A DNA stretch of 64,000 bases. Source: Odobenus rosmarus divergens (taxonomy: Eukaryota > Chordata > Mammalia > Carnivora > Odobenidae). A model generated the notes under the pieces. That model saw only the letters and a program-made list of their open reading frames with translations. It was not told the origin of the DNA and did not search any database. Position numbers and translations under genes: made by a program. Shown here piece after piece: positions 31,530 through 43,445 of this stretch (the first letter of the stretch is position 1; each line of letters begins with the position of its first letter). The DNA lies in assembly GCF_000321225.1 (NCBI RefSeq), contig NW_004450402.1:1279690-1343689 (forward strand). The letters run 5' to 3'.

Positions 31530-32545
31530 CAGTCTAGAGTTCTGGGTTGTGGCACAGGACTTGATGAATTAGGATGAAGGTAGAGGTAAAGGAGAAAGAG
31601 GAAAGCAAAGAAGATATAAAATATAAGTAGAATCCTCATTCCTAATGATACCCCACCCCCACTCCATGATCCCTGCATTCATTTCCAGCAAAATTTTCAC
31701 AAACACAGCCCCAGGAAGTCACTGTATATGTATGAAAACCAGCTCATGTTCAAAAAGACCCCTTCTTTGGGCTTCCCAGGGGGCAAGGAATGAACCAACA
31801 CATCTGAATCTATGAATCAAAACTAGGCATATCTTCACAACATTAATATGTATTAAGACTTCCAAGGCAGAAGAAACTGTTGAGTACCAATAATGAGAAA
31901 TGTGATGGCAAGTTATTCAAGAAACTTCAAAGTGGCTTTATCTCAGAGAACAAGTTATTGAAATCGATTCTATTTTAGCAAGACATCATCTCTAATGGAA
32001 ACAGAAAACGTCTACTTCCTGATCTAAGTCCCAACATGCAGAACAAGCGTAAGAACTTTACAAGGATTAGTAAGAACTTTACAAGGATTAGAGATTAGGA
32101 AAATTACCATCGCTGGAAGAGTTTAATAATATGGAAATGCAGAACCACAAAGAGTGCTTCATTTTTGGAAAGTGAATCATCCAAAATAGATTGATCAGAT
32201 ATAAACTGAAAATAAACATTACAGAAAAAGAAAAATGATCTTTGTTCCCATATGACTATTATTAACTCAGGAGCACAACTTCCTTTCATTTTAATACATG
32301 TATCATCATCATATGAATTTGTGAAGTTAAAAAAAATTCTTTTTTGACAAATTAGGTTGATTTACTCTAGAGTAAGACATGTAAAGAATTAAAATAAAAT
32401 GCTTGTAATCCTGGTATACAAACATTTTAAAAATTCTCTGTTTGAGATAACTTTTTATCATTTTTACATAAGCAAAATAGAGCCAATTAATGAATCTGGA
32501 GAATTATCACCCCCCTCCCAAAAAAACCCCCAATACACCTTCATA
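31530..32545. other. Unassigned interval with a 21-bp tandem duplication
   Basis: GTAAGAACTTTACAAGGATTA-type units are repeated at 32049-32069 and 32070-32090. Otherwise no repeat or gene recognised. Confidence 0.5.
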
Positions 32546-32554
32546 ACAAATTAC

Positions 32555-32725
32555 ATAAATTTATTATTTATGTATCTCTTAGGAGCCAGGTACTATTTTA
32601 GGCTAGATCTAGGTTACTTAGGACAGAAGGATAAACAAAACAATCAAATATCCCTATGCTCATGGAGCTTACATTTCTAACTGGGAGACAAACATCATAA
32701 AGAAAGAAATTATATAGTAGGTTAG
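32555..32725 (-). mobile_element. L2 3' fragment, minus strand
   Basis: TAGGAGCCAGGTACTATTTT, GATAAACAAAACAATCAAAT and CCCTATGCTCATGGAGCTTA match reversed L2 (GTGCCAGGCACTGTTCTAGG, CTCATGGAGCTTACATTC). Confidence 0.75.
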
Positions 32726-32836
32726 CAGGTGATGAGTGCTACGGACAAAAGAAAAAATGGAAAAGAACAGGAGAATGTCCAGCTCATCTTCTCACCCGAG
32801 GTCCACCATCAGATCCTTTTCTATGGACCCCACTGG

Positions 32837-33128
32837 AAATCACTACACAGAGACAATCACTTTCCTTAGAGTTTTCCACGAACAACCCCTTCAGGTTCGC
32901 GCCAGGGGTTGGGTGTGCTTGGTTTCTCAGATTTCCTCACAGAGCTCCCTTTCCAGATCTTTTTGTCCCTGGTTCTCCCACAAATCACCACACAGAGACA
33001 ATCACTTTCCTTAGAGTTTTCCACGAACAACCCCTTCAGGTTCGCGCCAGGGGTTGGGTGTGCTTGGTTTCTCAGATTTCCTCACAGAGCTCCCTTTCCA
33101 GATCTTTTTTGTCCCTGGTTCTCCCACA
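32837..33128. repeat. 145-bp tandem duplication carrying a CpG-bearing core
   Basis: Units 32837-32981 and 32982-33128 begin AAATCAC(T/C)ACACAGAG and end CTGGTTCTCCCACA. They differ by a substitution at the start and one extra T. Each contains GGTTCGCGCCAGGGGTTG, whose TTCGCGCC resembles an E2F site, unusual in AT-rich surroundings. Frames at 32736-33014 and 32909-33172 run through both copies, so their repeats are a by-product. Confidence 0.96.
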
Positions 33129-33229
33129 TTTGTATAACGCTCATTTCCTATAGCAAATCTCTAATCCTATAAAATCATCATAGCACTGCTTCCTCAGTTG
33201 AACTCTGACCAATAAACAAACCATTCTTC

Positions 33230-33810
33230 ACAGCGCAATCAAAATGTTCTAAGGACAAAGTGTGATCATGTTCTTTAAGTGTTAAAAGCAGTCTATGATG
33301 CCCCATTTCCTTCAGGATAAAGTCCTTTTTTTGAAAAATGGGCTTATCAGGCCTTCAGGATGTGACCTCAACCTATTTTAATAGGCCTATCTCTCTCAAA
33401 TCCAAAGGTAGAGACTTTCTACCCTTTCCTCAAACTCTCTCATCTCTAGGTCATCAAACATGCCTTCCTCTTCCCTGGAACATTTCCTTCATTTATCATT
33501 TGATGTATTTCTTATTCTTCAGTCCTCAAATGAAAGGTCAGTTTCTTAGATAAAGCCTCCCAATGCCAACATTACTAGTCAGGTTTTTCTGCCATATATA
33601 CACAAAGTGTCCCACGATCCCCATTCTGTACCCTTTTACCATACTACCTGACAGTATGTCTTCACTAAATAATAAGCTCCAAAAAGGCAATAACCATGTC
33701 TGCTTTGTTCACTGTTATATCCTCAGTGCCAACATGGTTCCTAGCATATAATAAACAGTCCATCAACATTTGTAGAGTGGATAAACAGATGGTTGAATGA
33801 ATAAATCAGA
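33230..33810 (+). mobile_element. L2 ORF2 end and 3' UTR, plus strand
   Basis: AGGATAAAGTCCTTTTTT, GCCTTCAGGATGTGACCTC, CCTTCCTCTTCCCTGGAACA and AAAGCCTCCC, then AATAAGCTCCAAAAAGGCAA, ACCATGTCTGCTTTGTTCAC and TTGAATGAATAAATC follow the L2 sense order to its end. Confidence 0.85.
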
Positions 33811-33829
33811 GGTATTTTAGGTAACTATT

Positions 33830-34260
33830 TCTGTGTAAAAAATTACAAACTTAAAGGATTAAAACAACACACATTTATTATTTCACAGCTTCTGTGGGTC
33901 AGGAGCCACACTGGGTTTGCTTCTTCAGGATCTCTCTCCCACAGCTCCAGTCAAGGTGGCAGCCAGGACTGCCATTTCATCTAAAAGCCTGACTGGTATG
34001 TATCTGCTCCTAAAATCACATGGCTGTTGGCAAGATTCAATTTCTTGCAGGTTGCTGGACAGTCAGACTCAGTTACCTGCCATGTAGAAGCTCTCCATAT
34101 AGCTTGCTGATTCATCAAAGCTAGCAAAGGAGAGGGTCTGCTATCAAAACAAAAGTGAGAATCTTCTGAAATCTAATAGCAGAAGTGGCATCCCCTCAAG
34201 GTTGAGGTACAGTGCTGGTTAGAAGCAAATTACCCTAGGAAATGGAATTACACAAGGCTA
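33830..34260. mobile_element. Old interspersed repeat, class not assigned
   Basis: GATTAAAACAACACACATTT followed by ATTATTTCACAGCTTCTGTG matches a common mammalian repeat phrase (AAACAACACAAATTTATT, CACAGTTCTGTAGG). I cannot name its family from memory. Confidence 0.5.
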
Positions 34261-34639
34261 TGAATACCATAACAGGTGTGTGCCAAAAGTTGTGCTAGAA
34301 CATTTATGATGAGCTTCTATTGGCTATCAAGTGTATGTATATGGGTGGCTCAGGCTGGCCTAAAAGTTCAATGACAAACTGGATTAGAAGACATACCCTA
34401 TGAATTGAGGTTGCCTCACATAGGTCCTAAGTTCACCCAGGTGCCCCACGCTTCAGGTATTTTAAATACATTTAGACAATACAAACTCATCATTGATGTT
34501 CTAACACAACTCTTGGCACGCACCTGTTATGGTGGGCAGGCCCAAAAATTGATGTCCAATAATCCCTATCTCCTGGTATTCATAGCCTTGTGTAATTCCA
34601 GAAAGTCACTACATTAAATTTTCCTGGAAAAAGCTCTAT

Positions 34640-34810
34640 ATTGGGAGATCACTGGAGCTAGATACTGACTGATGAATAAAAATGTGCTAAGTAATTAAGA
34701 GTGTAGTGTGGGCATTCCAAGAAGGGAGCGCAGCATGTGCAAAAGCAAAGAGGCAGTGATGAGGATGAGACAGTTACAGTTTTAGAGTAGATGCAGCACA
34801 GGGTGATGGA
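34640..34810 (-). mobile_element. Possible L2 piece, minus strand
   Basis: GGGCATTCCAAGAAGGGAGC, GCAGCATGTGCAAAAGCAAA and GAGGCAGTGATGAGG fit reversed L2 (GCATTCCAGGCAGAGGGAAC, AGCATGTGCAAAGGCCCTG). Confidence 0.6.
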
Positions 34811-34849
34811 GTCAGTGGAGCATATGAGGAGTCCCCACAATGACTCCCT

Positions 34850-35700
34850 GTATCACACATATATATACAAAGTGTTTAGTATTGCTGGCTTTCAGACGAT
34901 AATAAGACTTCTGCTGACTTTTTAAAAGTAAATACATGCTTAGAACCAAAAAGGAACAAAAAAAGATGTTTCAAGAATGAAAAAGTCCATTGATTTTTAG
35001 TGATATAAGCTTAAGCTCTATTTTTTCTTCTTAAAGATGTCTAATTATGTGCAAAGATTACATGCCTTAAAGTCCATGATCAACAAAAGTATGTGGGGAA
35101 AAAATCCATAAATTTCAGAAATATAAATATGTGACCAAATATCATTAAAAGTCACAGAGCAAGTGTGTTTTCTATACCACAAAGGTGTTATATTTTTCGA
35201 CTTAGTGAGTCTAGTCCACTAGACTAGCGGGGGCAGATAGAAGTAAGATAAAATGGTATGTCTTTATTGAAATGTGCCATATACAACCCAGAGCTGCTCT
35301 ATAAATTCGTAAGGATTCATCCTAGAGTAACCAGATCTACCACTTTGACAAAACTTACACGCTAAAATCAAGAAAGCAGTAGGTGACTTTTTCCTACTGG
35401 GAATTTAAGCAGTAGTTGACTTATTGCTACTAGGCTAACCAAACCAAAATTAGCTGATGCTATGCAGACAACTTCATTGGAAAAAATGTTCCTCTAATGT
35501 AAGACAAAATCTCACAGGCCACTGCTAGATATATTCAAGGACTATAAAATAACTCCTGAATACAAGACTCCATTTCTGGCTCCCAATCTTAAGCCTGGAG
35601 TGGGTCAGTGTTACAGTGGGAATTTGGACTTATATGACTTACATGTTTTGCATAAAAAAAAAAAAAAATGTGTCTTACAGCTTCAAGGATCACAACACTT
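34850..35700. other. Unassigned interval with an 18-bp palindrome
   Basis: Contains AGTCTAGTCCACTAGACT at 35208-35225, an 8-bp perfect inverted repeat around CC. No gene or transposon recognised. Confidence 0.5.
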
Positions 35701-35704
35701 GTGA

Positions 35705-35900
35705 AAATGAGAAGTTCACATTTATTTAGTGCTCTCTGGTATTAAGCTTTTCCCAAGGGTTGACTCCTTTAATCCTGTGTTATTTCACAAATAAAGTTTA
35801 TTTACTTTATCATCCTCATTTTACAAAGATAAAAACTGAGGGTCACAAATGTTCACTATCTTGGTTAGTCACAAAGTAAGTGATGATGTGTTGATGTTTT
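35705..35900 (-). mobile_element. MIR, minus strand
   Basis: CACATTTATTTAGTGCTCTC, GACTCCTTTAATCCTGTGTT, CATCCTCATTTTACAAAGAT and AACTGAGGGTCACAAATGTT follow reversed MIR. Confidence 0.72.
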
Positions 35901-36176
35901 TAAAATCATGAGCCATGATCTCTTCATTCCATGATCTTTCTGTTCCACTGAATTATCATAGCTCTAAGCTGCAGGGTGAGGGAGGTGAGGCCAAAGAATA
36001 CTTAGCTGGTTACTAACCAGGATGGCCAGCTTGCCCCCAGACTATCCTGATTTAACACCCAGGTTTCCTGCATCCGAGGAAATTCCTCAATCCTGGGCAA
36101 ACAAGGACTGTGAGTCACCTTAACACGTCATCTTCTGACACTCATGTTGGATTCCATGGAAAGAAGCAGCACAGAG

Positions 36177-36381
36177 GGGCGCCTGGGTGGCTCAGTTGGT
36201 TAAGCGACTGCCTTCGGCTCAGGTCATGATCCCAGGGTTCTGGGATCGAGCCCCACATCGGGCACCCTGCTCGGCAGGAAGCCTGCTTCTCCCTCTCCCA
36301 CTCCCCCTGCTCGTGTTACCTCTCTCGCTGTCTGTCTCTCTCTGCCAAGTAAATAAATAAAATCTTAAAAAAAAAAAAAAA
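36177..36381 (+). mobile_element. Can-SINE, plus strand, perfect TSD
   Basis: Head GGGCGCCTGGGTGGCTCAG, TTCGGCTCAGGTCATGATCC, CT-rich part with CTCTCTCTGCCAAG, AAATAAATAAAATC and a long poly(A). AAGCAGCACAGAG is identical at 36164-36176 and 36382-36394. Confidence 0.96.
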
Positions 36382-37439
36382 AAGCAGCACAGAGTTCTAG
36401 ATCCCCTATAAACACAAGTGGCATAAATGGTAACCAAAGACACAAGAGGGGAGATTATGGCTTTTTCTGCAGGGCCTTTTTCTGACATGAAGTTATCTTC
36501 ATATTCCTCCTTTCACCATTCACCTTCACTTCTCCTGGCAGACCAGACTAAATGACTAACAGACTAACAGAATTCATGTGGGACACCTTAAATAGTTTCA
36601 TTAGTGCATTTATCCAATAAAGTAAATTAGCTACCACTAGCATAAGAGTTACTTCAATAGTAAGACTGCTGCTAAAATGGTGCTTGTAGACAGCAGTATG
36701 GCCATCCATTTAAAGTGGGCTTAAGAGAGCCTCCTTGTTCATTCCCACCTCACAGTAGACTGAAAAGGTGTTGATATTCAGAATATTGGTCAGGGCTCCA
36801 GCTCCCAAGAATTTCCATCCCTGCCTTTTAACATGCCTGAAATGCTACCATTAGTTGGGAGTTTTAAGAGGATGGTATAGGACAGGAGAAGTAGGCACAT
36901 TGAGGGGTGGAAGAGATGCTTCACTTGCAGTCTGACAGAGTGGCAGCCCCAGGCCTGTTGCAGATGCAGCAAATGTGCTTTTCTAGCAGTTTCTGCAAAG
37001 GTGAACTACTAGCCAATGAGTCAAAGGTACAACAAAATCATTTGTTTTATAAGGTTTTGGGTCTAAGCTCACTTAAAATTTTAAGGCAGTACTTGGTAGA
37101 AAAAAATCATCCCAAGCAGAAAAAAAATATATATGCTTTTTATTTTAAAACAACTTTATAGAGTGGGTCAATTCACTGGAGACATTATAGCTGTTTTCAT
37201 TGTTTAAGTCAAAGGTCTCTGTTCCCACAGGAGCTATTTTATCAACTTCAGATGACCTCTGTTGGGCTGCTATATACTATAAAATAGTTATCCTCATCTT
37301 TGGCAAAGTTTATTGCCTCCTTGTAAAACTGAAAGAACAGTTACATTCTAGCATAATGAAGACATTTTCCAAATCTCAAGTTGAATATTTGGCCTTAAGG
37401 AAAGAATGAAGCCAAAGCAGTAAGAGAATTAAAGACAGC

Positions 37440-37690
37440 TTTGTAGCAATATTTTGTACCAAATAGTTCATTACAAGAACACTTTAATATGGAAAATTTA
37501 TTGCTAACATTGTGGTTTGTAATGCTTAAACCACAGATGCACAAACTTTGCTTTTGTCAATACGTGAGATCATGAATTCTTTATTTTCCATGCCTTGGAA
37601 ATCTGTAGCTGAGAAAATGTGCTATGTATACAGCCAACCTACTGCCCGCATCAGAAGTAGAAAAGAATATTTATAGATGAACTTCCTAAG
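37440..37690. promoter_or_regulatory. Candidate regulatory block with an inverted RUNX-like pair
   Basis: TGTGGTTT (37511-37518) and AAACCACA (37528-37535) form a perfect 8-bp inverted repeat with a 9-bp spacer. Each arm fits the RUNX core TGTGGT. Adjacent text has TTTAATATGG, GCACAAACTTTGC and AATACGTGAG. The block is free of recognised repeats. Function is inferred only. Confidence 0.3.
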
Positions 37691-38049
37691 TAAATGGATG
37701 ATCTTAATTAAAAAAAATAAAAAATAAAGATCTATAGTCAAATAAGGCTTGGAGAATCACAATGTATATGAGCATAATAAAGCTCTCAGATTTCTGATTA
37801 AATATTCACACAACCAACAACAACATATTATTTGACCTCGGAATCCTATTTAGCATTATTACTTCACAACACATCTGGAATATATTTATAGGAATCAAAT
37901 ATTTGCAATCATCCTTGTCTTATAAAATCACTTATAAAGTCACTGTGGTTATTAACACAGACTTATAACCGTTCTATGAGTGTGGCAGGTGTCCCTGGAA
38001 AGATATAGAATTAACCAAGACTTTAAATTGTTTTTATATCAAATTCTAG

Positions 38050-38330
38050 GACACTGATCTTAAAGTGTTGAAGCAACTCCCCAGGCTCCCAAAGGTGGCT
38101 TACTTTGGGCATCATAGTGACTTAATTATGGAGCCTCATTAACTCTTTCAGATAAATAGAACCTGTTTTCTTCTAGTCTCTTAAACTGAGTTAGTGTAAG
38201 ACACTTGTGGAATGTTGGGAAATTACCAATGAAAATAATCAATGACGGTTGGTTAATTTGGGGCCACAAGGCAAAGAAGCAGTGGCTCAAGAGCACTAGG
38301 CTCCATTAGGGCTGGTAATGGGTACTCCCT
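38050..38330. promoter_or_regulatory. Candidate conserved non-coding block
   Basis: Repeat-free with CTTAATTATGG, CCTCATTAACTC, AAAATAATCAATGACGG and GGTTGGTTAATTTGGGG, resembling homeodomain and PBX/MEIS-like sites in enhancers. Inference from motif density alone. Confidence 0.25.
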
Positions 38331-39914
38331 GAAGGTCATCAGGCATCTTTCCCAACAACCTGATGGGGAAAATACCACCAGTCATGTTATCAAACTTTTC
38401 TACCTAACTCCCAGACCAGAGAAACACCTTGAAAAAATGGCTGTGGAGGAAGATTAATACTCGTTTCATAATCCACCTGTGATTTGTAAGGGCTTTTATG
38501 AAACCTAGTTTTGTTATGTTTTAATGGATATAATTCTATCTGTAATCCGTCAGAAGATGTACAATAAGACAAACAAGAACAAGGTTCAAATCTCCATTCT
38601 CTAGGTGCTAAGGAACTCTGTATTACTGAATTAGAAAATAAAAATCACCAAGCAGAAAAACAGCTATAAATAATACATTTTACTCACATTTATTTATTTT
38701 TTAAACTCATTTGTCAAACATGACAGAATTCTTATATGTGACTAATGGTCCTCTAAGGAAATACTCTCCTATAAACTTCATTAAAATTATAAAAATTCTA
38801 AAACTCACTACAGGAGAATGTAATGGGAAATGACTCACAGGAGGAATTTTCTCATCATAAAGTGGCTCAGATTCCCTCAAAATATACTTTCTGTGTATTT
38901 TGGCACAGTCTTGAACCAGTACAATAACTTCAATAATCAATCAGCTATAATACTGCACTATCAGTGAGATCCACTTGGTGACAAATATTCTAAGTACAGC
39001 TCTAAGATCAGAGGTAAATAACTCTTTTGAAATATACATCTCAGCACATTAGGAAGAAAAGATGCCAAATAATTATTTGTCTGGGTAACTTTAATGAATC
39101 CACAGTCAATAATTTCCTAATAGGTAATTTCTTAAATTTGCAAATAATGCTCAAGTAAATTTTACTATAAAATTTTATTTCACTATAAAATGGTGCTCAT
39201 TTTATACTTAACCTATGACTAGATGTCTAAAGTCAGAAAGCTTTCAAATTTGTCCAGTTTGGTGCAAATTTACTGAAAACTTACTATGTAGTTAGAACTA
39301 TAGTAGACAAGGCTTACTACAAGAATTAATAAACAAGATGCCTTTAGGAAATTATTTTCTAGGAACACAGCAAACTGTTTCAAATACAGTAAAATAGTTT
39401 TGATGCATGAGACGTCTTTACCAATATTTGACTTATAAAGAGCAAATTGGCATAATAGTGATGGAAAACATGTTTAACTAATTCTACTAGTTTTTAACTT
39501 ATGCATTTTTTCTACACTGCATGATATAAAATATATAAATATATCATAAAACTAGAGTGTTGTTTTGAAATCCACAAAAGACATTTTAGACTTATGTTTT
39601 GGATTTAATATCAATTTTATGGCTTTCTATAAGCTTTGTTTTCTGAAATTGAAAAAAAAACTTTATATCTGAATTCATTCAAATAAATGAGTTATAAAAT
39701 GGACTGTCGGTAGTTTTTAAAGCCAATAACCTTCTTTTTCTTTCCTTGTGGTCCTTTTTGCATACAGCCCAATCTTATTTCAGTTTTCATGAGCAGCCAA
39801 AAAAGCAGTATGTTGGTGGGAACACTGCTGGGAACAATAATTGAATGAATCAAGTCTGAATCCTTACCCAGTTCAGGTCCAGCAAATAGATGACATTTAA
39901 GAATAACTGTTTCT

Positions 39915-40113
39915 GGGGCACCTGGGTGGCTCAGTTGGTTGGGTGGCTGCCTTCGCCTGGGGTCACGATCCCGGGGTCCTGGGATCGGGCCCCGCGTCGG
40001 GCTCCCTGCTCGGAGGGGGGCTTGCTTCTCCCTCTCCCTCTGCCTGCCTCTCTGCCTACTTGTGCTCTCTATCTCTCTGTCAAATAAATAAAATCTTTAA
40101 AAATAATAATAAT
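39915..40113 (+). mobile_element. CpG-rich, apparently young Can-SINE
   Basis: Head GGGCACCTGGGTGGCTCAG, then TGGGGTCACGATCCCGGGG, ATCGGGCCCCGCGTCGGG and CTCGGAGGGGGGCTTGC. AATAACTGTTTCT flanks it perfectly (39902-39914, 40114-40126). It keeps many CpGs that the other SINEs here have lost, and its TTCGCCTGGGG differs from their TTCGGCTCAGG. Confidence 0.95.
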
Positions 40114-40129
40114 AATAACTGTTTCTCCT

Positions 40130-41800
40130 TTGTAGCTATATTAGCTGCAGTACTTTCTTTTAGCAACATACACAATATTCTGAAGACAGTCTCCTGAATT
40201 TCCAAGCAACATCTGGCTGAAAAGCTGTTGCTAAGAATGACTGTTCTGGGTTTTGTTGCCTTTTTTTTTTTCTTTCATTTTTCAATAACAAATTTTATAT
40301 AGGAATTTGACCACGTCATTCAAGGCTGTCTAAAGTCTGGCAAGCAAATAAGACTTCAAATACAGATTTGTTTCTATTGTGGTTAAGAGTAAGAATAGAA
40401 TTTATTCTAGCTTAGAGAATTCATAACTAAGTTAAACTCACAGACTACGACCAAACCTTGAGTTTACAAACCCAATCTATATTCTCTAATAGGATCTGGG
40501 GACTCAATCCTCTATTGAGAACAAGAGACATTGAAAATTTATACAATATGTGCCACAGGAAATGGTATTCTGTTTCCTTTTATATCCCTTTCTAATTTAT
40601 CTCCTTTATTAAAGTGTATCTAATATCTTACAAAAGAAAACCAAAGTAAATACATACAAAGTTCTGACCAATTATCCTAGCCATGAAAATCCAGTATACT
40701 GCCTTGTCTATGGAGCTGCTCCTACACAAAAGAAGAGATTAATCTCAGTATCTTAGGCAGGAAGAAAGAAGAAGCTACATATTTCTTCTAGAGGAGAAGT
40801 GAATAAGCTGCACCATGCAGAAGGTTTAAGGATAGGGTGCATACCTCACTCCCTTCTGGGTCATACACATGAAGGGTAAGTTTGCCTAGGCATCAGATGA
40901 GGTGGAATAAAAACACCTCTACCATTCTTAAACTAAAATTGTATTTTGGAAATTTTATAAGTCAGCTGATACCAGTTCTAAGAGGAATTAAATCTGTAAA
41001 AGACATTACCCTCCTGTTTTAATATGGAAATATCTGCTAAAAAAGAAGAACTCTGGTCCAATGAAAAGAACATTATTTCCCATATATAAGAAGCCTTTCT
41101 GAGTTAGAGATACAGTTAATAGCTCCTAGAATTAATGTATAATTACTCTCTTCATTACCCTACATATATTTCTTAGTTAATATACCCCATAGTTGATATG
41201 AAATGTATAGTCACTGTATACACTGTATACATCATCCTACACAGATCACGTAGCTTAGAGGACAAGATAAACTAAGAGATAAGTAGCTTTCCATTTATTT
41301 CTTGGTTGTTTTCTATTATGGGCTTGGGGGCCCACTGGGAAAGTTATGATCTTAACCAGATGACAGTGTAGCTACTGGCAAGTAAGAGAAAGCAGATTCA
41401 GGCCAAGCACAGAAGCCTGCTTCAGGATTTAGGTCTTCAGAAGGACAAGAGCCCTCCCTTCCAGGTGGAGAAAGAATCCATTCTTTAGCATGGGTGTTCC
41501 TTATGGATTTCTAACAGCACTAGGTACACCAAGAAATTTACATCTTTATCTGTTATTTGTGGCTTTATGCTTTTTTGCTGAACAAAATTTTGTCAAAAAA
41601 TATTTATGTGGTTAAGGTTTTGCAATTTTTCTTCTGAATTTCATATCTAGCTGAGAAAGTCTTCTTTGCTAAAATAGTAAAGAGTTCTAACATGTGTCCA
41701 TGTTTGTTGCCTGCATCTTCTCCACTACTGGTCTAATAAAGACTCTCCCCCTCTCATCAGGAATTCATCAAGCCTCCCCTTTTATGTTCCAGTAACACTG
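40130..41800. other. Unassigned interval
   Basis: About 1.7 kb without a recognised transposon or coding frame. Small direct repeat CACTGTATA near 41213-41230. Confidence 0.45.
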
Positions 41801-41814
41801 AAAGGCTGACTTTC

Positions 41815-42185
41815 CTGACTTTGTGGGGCCATATCTGATTTGCATGACTTTACTTGTACCCTAACTTTACTCTTTACCCTTAATTAGAACATCATTCCCT
41901 CCTCTCCTCCATTCTATCTGGTTAACCTTATTATCCTTAAAGATTCCACGGAAGTGTCATTTCCTCCAGGAAGACTTCCTTATCCATCAACAGTGTTAGG
42001 CCTTATTTTGTATTACCTAATACCAAGTGCTTAGTAATCCGTGTCATAGCTGTCTCTCCCATGTGACTGTTAATTGCTTATCACAGAGAACTCTCCCTTG
42101 GTCAATCTTGTATCTGAGCCCTTTACACAATACCTGGAGCCTAAAAGGGGATTGAGAGATAATTGACAAATCAATGAATAAATTA
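41815..42185 (+). mobile_element. L2-like fragment, plus strand
   Basis: TTTCCTCCAGGAAGACTTCC, TAGCTGTCTCTCCCATGTGA and ACACAATACCTGGAGCCTAA follow the L2 sense 3' order at low identity, ending near AATCAATGAATAAATTAAC. Confidence 0.55.
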
Positions 42186-42844
42186 ACAAAATGAAGAGTT
42201 TATAGGATTACCATAACAACAGCTTGAGCAGAGGTAGAATTTCTGGGGCAGTTAAGGTTACCAGCTCCTACCCCTCTAAGATGATTTGAAAGCAAATCCC
42301 AGCTTCATAGATCTATAGTGCTCACGTTTTCCTTTTTATTATAATTTTCTTCTGAAATAATGTGCAGGAATTGGAGCTTGAATCCATCAGGACTTCAGTG
42401 GATCTCTTATTATATTACTCTGAAAAAGATTTGGTTTGTGCTTTATGCTTACATACAAAAAGGGCTTTTCCCCCCTCCTCACTCAAGTCCCAAAAGCATT
42501 TCTAGAAAAGCCTGGACAAACTCAATTTATCAAAGACACCAAAGGGAGTTTTAACATATTAGAAGCACAAGTGAAGATTTCTTAAGTATAAACTTTTGGA
42601 GGAATTATTGTATTAGAAACATAAGGCATGTCAGAAAAGAAAGCACTCTTCTAGAAACTTGTATTTTTATATACCCAAAATAATGTTTAAAACCAAAAAG
42701 AACATAGTGCCTTCTAGTGCAGTGACCCTAATTATGACCTACATTATAGTGTTTAGCCTAACCTTTCTTCCTGGCTTCAGTATCTTTATCTTTAAGTCTC
42801 TAAGAAATAATTTCACCTTAAATGCACATGGCATAGCACTAATA

Positions 42845-43200
42845 ATAGTAATAATATTAGCAGACACTTACCTAGCATTTGGCACATACCCAAAACTGTA
42901 TATATTATATATATCTATATACATGTACTTATACATATATGCACGATATACACCTGACACACACACACACACACACACACATATTAATTTAAACTTCAAA
43001 AACCAACTCTATGAGGTAAGTACCATTTTTTTCTCCTTTTTTTTTTTTTTGTCTTAATATCAAAGAGAAAATCAGACACTATGTTTAAGGATCTCCTTCT
43101 GGGCACACAGCTGAATACTGGCAGAAGTGGGATATGAACCCAGGCACCCTGGTTCCAGAGTCTACTGACCCCCATGCCCATACTCTTCAGCTCTCATTCC
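42845..43200 (-). mobile_element. MIR, minus strand, with microsatellites inside
   Basis: AGACACTTACCTAGCATTTG and CTATGAGGTAAGTACCATTT, then CACACAGCTGAATACTGGCA and ATATGAACCCAGGCACCCTG, follow reversed MIR. TA-rich sequence and a (CA) run at 42958-42980 have expanded in the middle, which explains the 132-codon frame spanning 42659-43057. Confidence 0.78.
42900..42980. repeat. TATA-rich and (CA)n microsatellites
   Basis: TATATTATATATATCTATAT-type sequence followed by about eleven CA units at 42958-42980. Confidence 0.93.
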
Positions 43201-43219
43201 TGGAAATGTGTGAATTATA

Positions 43220-43445
43220 GTCACTGACAGATGTAGGTTCAAATCTGCACCTCACTACCTCAATCACAGAAATTTGTTATTCACAAGAATTTGGCAATTT
43301 GATGAAGCTGGACCACAGGCAGATTCTTTATCTGTAAAATGAAATTATTAAATTTTATAATGTTGGGGGGGTATAAAAAGAAACAATAGGTATAAAGTTT
43401 CCAGCACAGTGCACAGTAAGTGGTTAATAAATGTTAATCCTTTTC
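43220..43445 (+). mobile_element. MIR, plus strand
   Basis: TGTAGGTTCAAATCTGCACC, CAGATTCTTTATCTGTAAAA, CCAGCACAGTGCACAGTAAG and GTTAATAAATGTTAATCC follow MIR in sense, directly beside an oppositely oriented MIR. The G run at 43364-43371 lies inside. Confidence 0.8.

Larger units (their letters stand above)
36400..39898. other. 3.5-kb repeat-poor stretch
   Basis: The longest part of the window with essentially no recognised transposon (one L2-like trace near 39260-39320, GCAAATTTACTGAAAACTTA). No exon-like frame is supported. It contains two candidate regulatory stretches listed separately. Absence of repeats can indicate selection against insertion, but also undetected old repeats. Confidence 0.5.

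Noticed and set aside
32736..33172. Frames containing repeated peptide segments
   Set aside because: The repeats are the 145-bp DNA duplication read in two frames; no coding support.
42659..43057. 132-codon frame with transmembrane-like residues
   Set aside because: It runs through TA- and CA-microsatellites and a reversed MIR; the apparent hydrophobicity reflects AT-rich codons.
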